Shown: positions 1 through 9,213, counted from the stretch's first letter. The stretch is DNA of 33,192 nucleotides from ZC4RG30 sp965652645 (GCA_965652645.1 CBFGXE010000034.1:1-33192), one strand, 5' to 3'. The notes: a model not told the origin generated them from the sequence alone. Program-made: numbers and translations.

Positions 1-1653
<1,653 letters not shown>

Positions 1654-1702
1654 GGCAGAGATTCTGGGGGCGCCCTGCCCTGATTCAATACTGTACTTCT
1701 AC

Positions 1703-2494
1703 CTAGTGCGGAGCGAGATGCTCCACCACGACTACCAGCCCCACCCCCAGGCCGATCAGCGCCACCTGGGTGAGGCTGTCCTGTGGCCCCACCCGGCGGT
1801 GCAGGCCGGGAATCAGGTCGGCCACCGCCACGTACAGCAGGCTGGCGGCCGACACGGCGAGCACGTAGGGCAGCGCCGGCGTCACTGCCGAGAGGGCGAA
1901 GTATCCGACCAGGCCGCCCAGCACCGCGCCCAGCGCCGAGACCAGGTTCCAGGTGAAGGCCTTCCGGCGCGACATGCCGCTGTTGAGCAGCACGGCGAAG
2001 TTGCCCACTTCGCTGGGTACCTCATGTGCCAGCACGGCCAGTCCGGTCATCACGCCGAGGTGGATGTCGATGAGGAACGCCGCGGCGATCAACACGCCAT
2101 CGAGCGCGTTATGCATGGTATCGCCCACCAGGATCATCACGCCCGGCGCGACGCGGCGGCCATGGTCGTGGTCTGCGGCCGGGGCATGGGTCTCGCAGTG
2201 GTCCTCGTGGCAGTGGCGCCAGAGCACCAGCTTCTCCAGTACGAAGAACAGCGCGATGCCGCCGAGCAGGGACAGGCCCACCGCGCCATGGCGTCCCTCC
2301 CCCGCCCGCTCGATGGCCTCGGGCAGCAGGCCGAGCAGCGCCGCGGCCAGCAGCGCCCCGGTGGCGAAGGCCACCATCGGCGGCAGCGAGCGAGCGCGCG
2401 CGCGCTCGGGAACCAGCAGGAACAGGCCAGCCAGCAGCACACCGGCGACGCCGCCCAGCAAGGTAAAGCCGATGATCCAGGCCAGTGTGTTCAT
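1703..2494 (-). CDS. ZIP-family metal (zinc) transporter
   Basis: Inner-membrane divalent metal transporter of the ZIP family, 263 residues, with about eight hydrophobic segments. ZIP hallmarks are visible: H128-N129-x-x-D132-G133 in one helix and H157-E158-x-P160-x-E162 in the next, which together form the binuclear metal site in studied ZIPs. The cytoplasmic loop at about 93-113 is His/Asp/Glu-rich (HCHEDHC and HDHDH-like runs), as expected for metal sensing or binding. The ATG at 2494 starts MNTLAWIIGF and places the first membrane helix directly at the N-terminus; longer in-frame extensions run into pgeF and are not credible. It lies 40 nt after pgeF on the same strand and is probably co-transcribed. 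Zinc is the likeliest substrate, but the sequence cannot separate it from iron or manganese. Confidence 0.93.
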   Translation of the reverse strand: MNTLAWIIGFTLLGGVAGVLLAGLFLLVPERARARSLPPMVAFATGALLAAALLGLLPEAIERAGEGRHGAVGLSLLGGIALFFVLEKLVLWRHCHEDHCETHAPAADHDHGRRVAPGVMILVGDTMHNALDGVLIAAAFLIDIHLGVMTGLAVLAHEVPSEVGNFAVLLNSGMSRRKAFTWNLVSALGAVLGGLVGYFALSAVTPALPYVLAVSAASLLYVAVADLIPGLHRRVGPQDSLTQVALIGLGVGLVVVVEHLAPH

Positions 2495-2534
2495 GTGCGC
2501 CGGGTTGCCTTCAAAGGGCGTGCGGCCGGCGCCT

Positions 2535-3233
2535 TCAGGCCAGCCACACGAAGCTCGCCATTCTACCGGTAGCGTCAAGCCCCCTGTGCTGCACGTCGCG
2601 GCGGTGCGAGTGGAAGCGGGCCTCATCGGCATAGGTGCACAGCCCGCCACCGCTGACCCGGGCAATGCCCAGCGCCGCAAGCCTGCGACGGGCCAGGGCA
2701 TAGAGGTCGCACATCCACCGTCCCGGCGCACCGGCGGAAAAGGCGCTACCGCATCCGGCATCGTGCGCCAGGAAGGCATCGCGGACTTCCGCGCCCACCT
2801 CGAAATTCGCCGGTCCGATCGCTGGTCCCAGCCAGGCCTGCACGGCCGTGCCCGGCCGGATGCGCACGCGCAGTGCAGCCACGGTGGTTTCGAGGATGCC
2901 GGCCGCCAGTCCACGCCAGCCTGCATGCGCCGCGGCCACGGCCGTGCCATCCCCCGCCGCAAACAGCACCGGCAGGCAGTCGGCGGTGCGCACCACGCAC
3001 ACGACGCCGCGGCGACCCGTGACGGCGGCATCGGCCTCAGGCGAGATGGGCTGCGGCAGGTCAAGGTCGGCAACCTGCACGCCATGCACCTGGCGCAGCC
3101 AGTGCGGTGCCGCCGGCAATTGCGCTGGCAACTGCGCTCCCGCCGCAAAGTCGCCGGCGATGCGCGTGGTGACGAGTGCCTGCACGCCGGCGGGCGCGGG
3201 CCAGTCCGGCGTGAAGTAGGCGGAAGGCTCCAT
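2535..3233 (-). CDS. pgeF: Peptidoglycan editing factor PgeF (YfiH, laccase-domain)
   Basis: YfiH/PgeF family protein (232 residues), a cytoplasmic metal enzyme. In E. coli it limits misincorporation of L-Ser/Gly in peptidoglycan precursors; homologues have been reported with purine nucleoside phosphorylase or copper oxidase activity. The metal-site triad is intact: His50 (WLRQVHG), Cys86 (RTADCLPVL) and His103 (AAHAGWRG). The start ATG is 2 nt after the rluD stop, giving tight coupling. The N-terminal part looks shortened: the stretch that usually carries the NL...HVGDD...NR motifs between the first strand (ALVTTR) and WLRQVHG is replaced by about 20 Ala/Gln-rich residues. The gene order rluD-pgeF-clpB matches E. 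coli apart from the ZIP gene between pgeF and clpB. Confidence 0.93.
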   Translation of the reverse strand: MEPSAYFTPDWPAPAGVQALVTTRIAGDFAAGAQLPAQLPAAPHWLRQVHGVQVADLDLPQPISPEADAAVTGRRGVVCVVRTADCLPVLFAAGDGTAVAAAHAGWRGLAAGILETTVAALRVRIRPGTAVQAWLGPAIGPANFEVGAEVRDAFLAHDAGCGSAFSAGAPGRWMCDLYALARRRLAALGIARVSGGGLCTYADEARFHSHRRDVQHRGLDATGRMASFVWLA

Positions 3234-3235
3234 GC

Positions 3236-4186
3236 TCAGCCTTCCCGCAGCACCTGGAGCAGGGAATGCATGTCTTCGGGCAGGGGCGACTCTACCTCGA
3301 CCGGCTTGCCGCCCACCGGATGCTCGAACGCCAGCTTCGCCGCATGCAGCGCCTGGCGGCGGAACCCGGCCAGCGCCGCGCGCTGCGCCGGCGTGGCGCG
3401 GGCCGTGAGCTGCCTGCGCCCGCCATACAGTGGATCGCCCACCAGGGGATGGCCGATGTGCGCCAGGTGCACGCGGATCTGGTGGGTACGCCCGGTTTCC
3501 AGGATCACGCGCAGCAGGCTGTGGAAGGGAAAACGCTCCACCAGCCGGTAGTGGGTCACCGCCTCGCGTCCATCGGCGCGCACGGCCTGGCGCAGGCGGT
3601 CGGTGCGGTGGCGGCCGATGGGCTTGTCCACGGTGCCACCGCCGGTCATCGCGCCCACGCACAGCGCCAGGTATTCACGCGACACCTCATGCCGGCGCAG
3701 CATCTCCACCAGCGCGGTGTGCGCCTCCAGCGTGCGCGCCACCACCAGCAGGCCGCTGGTGTCCTTGTCGATGCGGTGGACGATGCCGGCACGGGGCACG
3801 GCCGCAAGGCCGCGATCCAGTGCCAGCAAGCCGTTCTGCAGGGTGTGCGCGGCATTGCCCGCGCCCGGGTGCACCACCAGTCCCGCCGGCTTGTCGATCA
3901 CGAACAGGTGCCGGTCGCGATGGCGCACCACCAGCGGCATGCGCTCGGGCGCCACGCGCTCATCGACCTGGGGCCGCGCCCGCAGCACCACGGATTCCCC
4001 GCCGAACACCGCGTCGCGGGGACGGGCCGGCCTGCCGTCCAGCGCCACCGCGCCCTCGCGGATCCACCCGGCCAGGCGCGAGCGGGAATACTGCGGCAGG
4101 GCCGCCGCAAGTGCCTGGTCCAGCCGCTGCCCACCCGGGCATTGCGGCAATGTAAGGCGGTGCTCGATCAGGGAGTCGGGGGTCAT
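3236..4186 (-). CDS. rluD: 23S rRNA pseudouridine(1911/1915/1917) synthase RluD
   Basis: Isomerises three uridines in helix 69 of 23S rRNA, needed for normal ribosome assembly and release-factor function. The protein has 316 residues: an S4 RNA-binding domain at about 18-75 (LDQALAA...SRSRLAGWI), then the RluA-type catalytic domain with HRIDKDTSGL, where Asp140 is the catalytic aspartate, followed by the RTHQIRVHL and HPLVGDPLYG motifs. Length and motif order fit RluD rather than the S4-less RluA. The ATG at 4186 is the first possible start and has no Shine-Dalgarno sequence; a -10-like element lies almost against it. It diverges from bamD across 17 bp, as in E. coli. Confidence 0.96.
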   Translation of the reverse strand: MTPDSLIEHRLTLPQCPGGQRLDQALAAALPQYSRSRLAGWIREGAVALDGRPARPRDAVFGGESVVLRARPQVDERVAPERMPLVVRHRDRHLFVIDKPAGLVVHPGAGNAAHTLQNGLLALDRGLAAVPRAGIVHRIDKDTSGLLVVARTLEAHTALVEMLRRHEVSREYLALCVGAMTGGGTVDKPIGRHRTDRLRQAVRADGREAVTHYRLVERFPFHSLLRVILETGRTHQIRVHLAHIGHPLVGDPLYGGRRQLTARATPAQRAALAGFRRQALHAAKLAFEHPVGGKPVEVESPLPEDMHSLLQVLREG

Positions 4187-4203
4187 TCGGCTATACTACC
4201 GTG
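4187..4203. promoter_or_regulatory. Shared divergent promoter core between rluD and bamD
   Basis: The 17-bp gap between the two start codons holds TATACT (4192-4197, plus), a good -10 hexamer whose expected start point falls on or next to the bamD ATG at 4204. On the minus strand the same bases read TAGTAT, a weaker -10 for rluD. No clear -35 is seen and neither gene has a Shine-Dalgarno sequence, so leaderless or near-leaderless transcripts are inferred. Confidence 0.45.
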
Positions 4204-5010
4204 ATGACCGCACCGAACGTTTTGCTGCGCAACCTGCTGCTCCTGCTGATGGGCGCGCTGGTGGCTGCCGGCTGTTCCACCGGCCGCGACGGCGCGCAGC
4301 AGCGTCTCTCGCGCTTCGGCCCCGACGCGCTCTACGAGCAGGGCAGGCGGGCCATCCGCGCCAGCGACTGGAACGAGGCCGTGAACATCTTCGAGGCCCT
4401 GAGCGCGCGCTGGCCGTTCACGCCGCATGCCCGGCAGGGCCGGCTCGACCTGATCTTTGCCTACTACAAGCTGGGCGAGAAGGAATCCGCGCGCGATGCC
4501 GTCGACACCTTCATCCGCGAAAATCCGGCCGATGAGCGCCTCGACTACGCCTACTACCTGCGCGGGCTGGTCGACTACGAACGCACCCCGGGCCTGCCGC
4601 ACCGCATCTTCAATGTCGACCTGGCCGAGCGCGTGCCGGAGACGGCGCGCACCTCCTTCGAGGCCTTCCGCACCGTGGTCACTGAATACCCGAAGAGCCG
4701 GTACGCCCACGATGCCCGCCGCCGCATGATCTACCTGCGCAACCGGCTGGCCGACTACGAACTGCGCGTGGCGGACCACTACGTGCAGCGCGGCGCCTGG
4801 GTGGCGGCGGCGCAGCGCGCGCACCAGACCATCGAGCAGTACGACGGCGCCCCGGCTGTGAAGGAAGCCCTGCGCATCATGATCCACTGCTACCACAAGC
4901 TGGACTACGACGACCTCGCCACCAACACCGAGAAGGTCTTCGAGGCGAATTTCCCCGGCGAATCCACCGAGCTGACGCGCAAGGAAAAGCGCTGGTGGAA
5001 GCTCTGGTAA
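4204..5010 (+). CDS. bamD: Outer membrane assembly lipoprotein BamD
   Basis: Essential lipoprotein of the BAM complex that inserts beta-barrel proteins into the outer membrane. The protein has 268 residues: a hydrophobic signal peptide at 1-23 ending at lipidated Cys24 (lipobox VAAGC, with Ala rather than Leu at -3), then about five TPR-like repeats. The first is ALYEQGRRAIRASDWNEAV; others are around residues 65-100, 115-165, 170-205 and 210-245. The PFTPHARQGRLDLIFAYYK region and the basic, Trp-rich C-terminus (KRWWKLW) are typical of the family. A GTG one codon upstream (4201) is in frame, but the ATG at 4204 is preferred. It diverges from rluD and converges with nadE, 7 nt away. Confidence 0.95.
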   Translation: MTAPNVLLRNLLLLLMGALVAAGCSTGRDGAQQRLSRFGPDALYEQGRRAIRASDWNEAVNIFEALSARWPFTPHARQGRLDLIFAYYKLGEKESARDAVDTFIRENPADERLDYAYYLRGLVDYERTPGLPHRIFNVDLAERVPETARTSFEAFRTVVTEYPKSRYAHDARRRMIYLRNRLADYELRVADHYVQRGAWVAAAQRAHQTIEQYDGAPAVKEALRIMIHCYHKLDYDDLATNTEKVFEANFPGESTELTRKEKRWWKLW

Positions 5011-5017
5011 CCGCCCG

Positions 5018-6706
5018 CTAGCGGCGATAGCCGCTGGTGATGGGATAGCGCCAGTCGCGCCCGAAGGCCCGCCGGCTCACCCTGACGCCCGGCGGTGCCT
5101 GCCGCCGCTTGTATTCATTGCGCTTCACCAGGTCGAGCACCCGCCCCACCACCGCCCGGTCGAAACCGCGCGTGACGATCTCGTCCACCGAGAGGTCGTC
5201 CTCGATGAATGCCTCGAGGATGGGATCGAGTATCTCGTAAGGCGGCAGCGAGTCCGCGTCCTTCTGGTCGGGGCGCAGTTCCGCCGAAGGCTCGCGCTCG
5301 AGCACGCGCACGGGGATGGGCGGCTGGCCACCGAATTCACCACGTCGCCGGGCCAGCGCATTGCGGTAATGGGCCAGGCGGTAGACCAGCAGCTTGCTGC
5401 AATCCTTGATGGGCGCGAAGCCGCCGTTCATGTCTCCGTAGAGGGTGGCGTAGCCCACGGCCATCTCGCTCTTGTTGCCCGTGGTCAGCAGCATGCGGCC
5501 GCTCTTGTTGGAGATGGCCATCAGCAGCACGCCGCGGCAGCGGGCCTGGATGTTCTCCTCGGTGGCGTCGGGCGTCGTGCCGGCGAATTGCTCCGCCAGC
5601 GCGGCCAGCGTGGCCTCGAACATGCCCTCGATGGAGATCACGCTGTAGGCCACGCCCATGGTGCGCGCCTGCAGGGCGGCATCATCACGGCTCATCCGGC
5701 TGGTATAGCGCGAGGGCATCATCACCACCTGCACGCGTTCGGCGCCCAGCGCATCCACCGCCACGGCCAGCGTGAGGGCCGAATCCACGCCGCCGGAAAG
5801 TCCCATCACCACGCCGGGGAAGCGGTGCTTGTTCACGTAGTCGCGCACGCCGAGCACCAGCGCGCGGTACACGCTTTCTTCATCGCCCAGTTCCGGCGCA
5901 ACGGCGTCCTGTTCCACCGGCGTGAACACGACCCTCCCCTGCGCGTCGCGGCCGGCGCGCAGCAGCACCAGGGTTTCCTCGAAGGCCGCCGCACGCAGCA
6001 CCACATCGCCGGTGGCATCCACCGCGCAGGAGCGGCCGTCGAACACGAGTTCGTCCTGGCCACCGACCAGGTTCACGTAGGCGATGGGCAGGCCCGTCTC
6101 GGCCACGCGCTCGCGCAGCACCGCTTCGCGCGCCCGCTGCTTGCGTTGCTCGTAGGGGGATGCATTGAGCACCAGCAGTGCCTCTGCGCCGCCCTGCTTC
6201 GCGCCCAGCGCCGGGCCGGGCTCCCACACGTCCTCGCAGATGGCCAGTCCCAGGCGCAGGCCCATGAAGTCGGCGACCGTCATGGCCGTGCCCGGCGTGA
6301 AGTAGCGCTTCTCGTCGAAGACCTGGTAGTTCGGCAACACCATCTTGCGACAGTTGACCGGCGCCTGGCCCGGCACCAGCAGGCTGGCGGCGTTGTAGAT
6401 CACCGGGTGCCCTGCGCTGCCCTCATATTCCGGATAGCCGAGCAGGATGGCCGGCAGGCCCGAGGCCGGGTCGCTGACCTCCCGCGTCAGCTCCCGCAGG
6501 GCCTGCTCCAGCTGGATGCGCAATCCGCGGTGGAAGAGCAGGTCTTCCGGCGGATAGCCGCTGAGCGTGAGCTCGGGGAACACGACCAGGTCGGCACCCT
6601 GCCGCCGGGCCGCGCGCGCCGTCTCGCGCACGCGCTGGGCATTGCCCTGCACATCGCCGACCAGCAGGTTCAGCTGTGCCAGCGCGATGCAGGGACCGCG
6701 TGTCAT
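5018..6706 (-). CDS. nadE: Glutamine-dependent NAD+ synthetase
   Basis: Catalyses the last step of NAD+ synthesis, amidating deamido-NAD+ with ammonia released from glutamine. The protein has 562 residues. The N-terminal nitrilase-like glutaminase domain (about 1-265) carries the Glu45 (FPELTLSGYPPEDL), Lys121 (RKMVLPNY) and Cys157 (LAICEDVWEP) triad. The C-terminal synthetase domain has the ATP-pyrophosphatase loop SGGVDSA at 304-310 and the TTGNKSEMAVGYATLYGDM region. The ATG at 6706 starts MTRGPCIALAQLN, the usual first strand; the open frame extends 37 codons upstream into sucD and that part is rejected. It starts 7 nt after the sucD stop, so it is the third gene of sucC-sucD-nadE and probably translationally coupled. 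Confidence 0.96.
   Translation of the reverse strand: MTRGPCIALAQLNLLVGDVQGNAQRVRETARAARRQGADLVVFPELTLSGYPPEDLLFHRGLRIQLEQALRELTREVSDPASGLPAILLGYPEYEGSAGHPVIYNAASLLVPGQAPVNCRKMVLPNYQVFDEKRYFTPGTAMTVADFMGLRLGLAICEDVWEPGPALGAKQGGAEALLVLNASPYEQRKQRAREAVLRERVAETGLPIAYVNLVGGQDELVFDGRSCAVDATGDVVLRAAAFEETLVLLRAGRDAQGRVVFTPVEQDAVAPELGDEESVYRALVLGVRDYVNKHRFPGVVMGLSGGVDSALTLAVAVDALGAERVQVVMMPSRYTSRMSRDDAALQARTMGVAYSVISIEGMFEATLAALAEQFAGTTPDATEENIQARCRGVLLMAISNKSGRMLLTTGNKSEMAVGYATLYGDMNGGFAPIKDCSKLLVYRLAHYRNALARRRGEFGGQPPIPVRVLEREPSAELRPDQKDADSLPPYEILDPILEAFIEDDLSVDEIVTRGFDRAVVGRVLDLVKRNEYKRRQAPPGVRVSRRAFGRDWRYPITSGYRR
5020..5035. terminator. Small hairpin at the bamD/nadE convergence
   Basis: AGCGGC-gata-GCCGCT forms a 6-bp GC stem with a 4-nt loop just past the bamD stop and over the last nadE codons. 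It is placed where a bidirectional terminator would be useful, but no T-run follows on either strand, so it is only a weak candidate. Confidence 0.25.
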
Positions 6707-6713
6707 CGCGCGG

Positions 6714-7919
6714 TTACTTCTTGCGTGCCGGACGGCGCACGGCCCGCCGCGCGGCGGGCCGCTTCGCCACGGAGGCCTTGCGGGCCACCTTCCTTGCGGC
6801 GGTGGCCTTGCGGGCAACCTTGCGCACCGTCTTGCCGGCCTTCGCGTTTTTCCCGGCCTTCACCGGGCTGGCGGCCGGCTTCTTTGCAGACTTCTTTGCA
6901 GACTTCTTTGCAGACTTCTTTGCAGACTTCTTCGCCGCCTTGCCGCCCGCCTTCTTGCCAGCCTTCTTCGCCGCGGCCTTGCTGCCGCCAGCGCGCATGG
7001 TGGCCGGCCGCTCGCTGACCGCGGCGGCCGCGGCCTGCTGCTTGCGGCGCTCGCCCAGCATCTCGGCCATGGCCGAACCGAGTTCGGCCGGGCTCTTCAC
7101 GGTGCGCACGCCGGCCGCCTCCAGGGCGCGGTATTTGTCTGCAGCGGTGCCCTTGCCGCCGGCCACCACGGCGCCGGCATGGCCCATGCGCTTGCCCGGC
7201 GGCGCGGTGACGCCGGCGATATAGGCGACCACGGGCTTGGTGACATAGCGGGCGATGTGGGCTGCAGCGGCTTCCTCGTCGCTACCGCCGATCTCGCCCA
7301 CCATCACGATGCCCTCGGTCTGCGGATCGCGCTCGAACAGCTCGATCACGTCGATGAAGTTCATGCCGCGCACCGGGTCGCCGCCGATGCCCACGCAGGT
7401 GCTCTGCCCCAGGCCGATCTGGGTAGTCTGGTTCACGGCCTCGTAGGTGAGCGTGCCGGAACGCGAGACGATGCCCACGCAACCTTTCTTGTGGATGAAG
7501 CCGGGCATGATGCCGATCTTGCATTCATCCGGCGTGATCACGCCGGGGCAGTTGGGTCCGATCAGCCGCGTGGGCTTGCCCGCCAGGGCCGCCTTCACGC
7601 GGATCATGTCATTCACCGGGATGCCCTCGGTGATGCACACCACCAGCTCGATGCCCGCATCGGCGGCCTCCAGGATGGCGTCGGCCGCGAAAGCCGCCGG
7701 CACGTAGATCATGCTCACGGTGGCAGACGTTGCGGCCACGGCCTGGTGCACGGTGTCGAAGACGGGAAGGTCGAGGTGTTCGGTGCCGCCGCGGCCCGGC
7801 GTGACGCCACCGACGATGCGGGTGCCATAGGCGAGGCACTGCTGGGCATGGAAGGTGCCCTGCTTGCCGGTGAAGCCCTGGACGATGACCCTGCTGCGCT
7901 TGTTGACCAGAATGCTCAT
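6714..7919 (-). CDS. sucD: Succinyl-CoA synthetase alpha subunit with histone H1-like C-terminal tail
   Basis: Alpha subunit of the TCA-cycle enzyme that converts succinyl-CoA to succinate with substrate-level phosphorylation, acting with SucC. Residues 1 to about 293 are a complete SucD: the N-terminal CoA-binding Rossmann domain (VIVQGFTGKQGTFH), GPNCPGVITP, and the phosphohistidine His247 in MGHAGAVV, ending VRTVKSPAELGSAMAEML where ordinary SucD stops. About 108 further residues follow in the same frame. The last 91 contain 37 Lys/Arg and no Asp/Glu, mostly Lys, Ala, Ser and Arg in KKSA and ARK-type repeats, like bacterial H1-like proteins (AlgP, PhaF and BpH1 types). The frame is continuous, with no sign of a frameshift. 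A GAGGA Shine-Dalgarno sequence lies upstream of the ATG, 24 nt after sucC. The fusion or tail is the oddest feature of the window; its function is unknown. Confidence 0.95.
   Translation of the reverse strand: MSILVNKRSRVIVQGFTGKQGTFHAQQCLAYGTRIVGGVTPGRGGTEHLDLPVFDTVHQAVAATSATVSMIYVPAAFAADAILEAADAGIELVVCITEGIPVNDMIRVKAALAGKPTRLIGPNCPGVITPDECKIGIMPGFIHKKGCVGIVSRSGTLTYEAVNQTTQIGLGQSTCVGIGGDPVRGMNFIDVIELFERDPQTEGIVMVGEIGGSDEEAAAAHIARYVTKPVVAYIAGVTAPPGKRMGHAGAVVAGGKGTAADKYRALEAAGVRTVKSPAELGSAMAEMLGERRKQQAAAAAVSERPATMRAGGSKAAAKKAGKKAGGKAAKKSAKKSAKKSAKKSAKKPAASPVKAGKNAKAGKTVRKVARKATAARKVARKASVAKRPAARRAVRRPARKK
6879..6926 (-). repeat. 12-bp tandem repeat in the sucD tail (four perfect copies)
   Basis: The 12-bp unit cttctttgcaga (plus strand) is repeated four times without a mismatch, and a partial fifth copy (cttctt) follows. 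In the sucD frame it encodes the Lys-Lys-Ser-Ala repeat with codons AAG AAG TCT GCA. TCT and GCA stand out from the surrounding GC-rich codon use, so the array looks like a recent duplication and could vary in copy number in 4-residue steps without breaking the frame. Confidence 0.95.
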
Positions 7920-7943
7920 GTAAATCGAATCCTCGGGATCGGA

Positions 7944-9110
7944 TCAGCCGGCTTTCGCGGCGGCGACGGCCTTGCGGGCCGCATCGGTGAGGCCCTCGGC
8001 GGGCGTGATGGCAAGACCGCTGGAAGCCAGCATCTCGCGCGCCTGCGGCGCATTGGTGCCTTCCAGCCGCACCACCACGGGCACCTTCACGCCCACGCGC
8101 TGTACGGCCGCCATGATGCCCTCGGCGATCACGTCGCAGCGCACGATGCCGCCGAAGATGTTCACCAGGATGGCGCGTACCTTGGGGTTGGAGAGGATCA
8201 GCTCGAAGGCCGCCGTCACGCGCTCGACCGTGGCACCACCGCCCACGTCGAGGAAGTTGGCCGGCCTGCCACCATGCAGCTTGATGATGTCCATGGTGGC
8301 CATGGCGAGGCCGGCGCCGTTGACCATGCAGGCGATGTCGCCGTCGAGGGAGACGTAATTGAGGTCGTGCTCGGCGGCACGGGCCTCGATGGGATCTTCC
8401 TGGGAGATGTCGCGCAGCTCCACCAGCTCCGGGTGGCGGAACAGCGCATTGGCGTCGATGCCGATCTTGGCATCAAGCGCCACCAGCCGGCCTTCCCCGG
8501 TAACGATGAGCGGGTTGACCTCGACCAGGCTGGCATCCTGCTCGATGTAGAGCTTGTACAGTGCCTTGAGGATGGCGGTGAACTCGCCGATCTGCTTGCC
8601 GCTGAAGCCCAGGCCGAAGGCCAGCTCGCGGGCCTGGTAGGCCTCAAGGCCCACGGCCGGATGGATGGCGACGCTGAGTATCTTCTCCGGTTCCTTCTCG
8701 GCCACTTCCTCGATGTCCATGCCGCCGGCGGCGGAGGCCACCACGGCAATGCGTCCCTTCTCGCGGTTGAGCGTGAGGCTCAGGTAGATCTCGCGCTCGA
8801 TGGCCGAGCCGGACTCCACATAGACCTTCTCGATGGGCAGGCCCCCGGCGCCGGTCTGCTTGGTGACCAGGCGCGTGCCCAGCATGGCCGCCGCGGCTTC
8901 GCGCACGGCCTCCACGTCGCGCACCACCTTCACGCCGCCGGCCTTGCCGCGGCCGCCCGCATGCACCTGGGCCTTGACCACCCAGACCGGGCCGCCCAGC
9001 CGGGTGGCCTGGCTGGCCGCCTCATCGGCGCTGGACGCGACATGCCCCTCGGGCACGGGAATGCCGTAATCGGCAAAGATCTTCTTCGACTGGTACTCGT
9101 GCAGATTCAT
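7944..9110 (-). CDS. sucC: Succinyl-CoA synthetase beta subunit (ADP-forming)
   Basis: Nucleotide-binding and succinate-binding subunit of succinyl-CoA synthetase, 388 residues, the normal length. The N-terminal ATP-grasp fold starts MNLHEYQSKKIFADYG, with VKAQVHAGGRGKAGGVK in the nucleotide site. EVNPLIVT and the LDAKI segment provide metal ligands, and the C-terminal CoA-ligase domain has NFLDVGGGA and NIFGGIVRCDVIAEG. The ATG at 9110 gives the canonical N-terminus; no Shine-Dalgarno sequence is visible. First gene of sucC-sucD-nadE. The tail found on SucD is absent here, so the partner subunit is ordinary. Confidence 0.97.
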   Translation of the reverse strand: MNLHEYQSKKIFADYGIPVPEGHVASSADEAASQATRLGGPVWVVKAQVHAGGRGKAGGVKVVRDVEAVREAAAAMLGTRLVTKQTGAGGLPIEKVYVESGSAIEREIYLSLTLNREKGRIAVVASAAGGMDIEEVAEKEPEKILSVAIHPAVGLEAYQARELAFGLGFSGKQIGEFTAILKALYKLYIEQDASLVEVNPLIVTGEGRLVALDAKIGIDANALFRHPELVELRDISQEDPIEARAAEHDLNYVSLDGDIACMVNGAGLAMATMDIIKLHGGRPANFLDVGGGATVERVTAAFELILSNPKVRAILVNIFGGIVRCDVIAEGIMAAVQRVGVKVPVVVRLEGTNAPQAREMLASSGLAITPAEGLTDAARKAVAAAKAG

Positions 9111-9145
9111 GGAGGTGCGGGTTCCCCGGCTGACGATGACTCGTC

Positions 9146-9175
9146 ATTCTAATTGGAAAAGCCGTACCGGGTCAC
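9146..9175 (-). promoter_or_regulatory. Candidate sucCD-nadE promoter
   Basis: On the minus strand, GTGACC (9170-9175) and TAGAAT (9146-9151) are separated by 18 bp and match sigma-70 -35 and -10 consensus at 4/6 and 5/6. They predict a leader of roughly 30 nt before the sucC ATG at 9110. This is sequence pattern only. Confidence 0.45.
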
Positions 9176-9213
9176 AGTTGCGCGGCCCGCCTGGCTGTCC
9201 CGGTCGGCCCCGA

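Noticed and set aside
6879..6926. Tandem array as a CRISPR or regulatory iteron
   Set aside because: Units are only 12 bp, contiguous without spacers, and lie in frame in a coding region encoding KKSA.
6567..9152. 861-codon plus-strand frame antisense to nadE, sucD and sucC
   Set aside because: Covers three certain genes in antisense and is His/Gly/Ala-rich; no recognisable domain.
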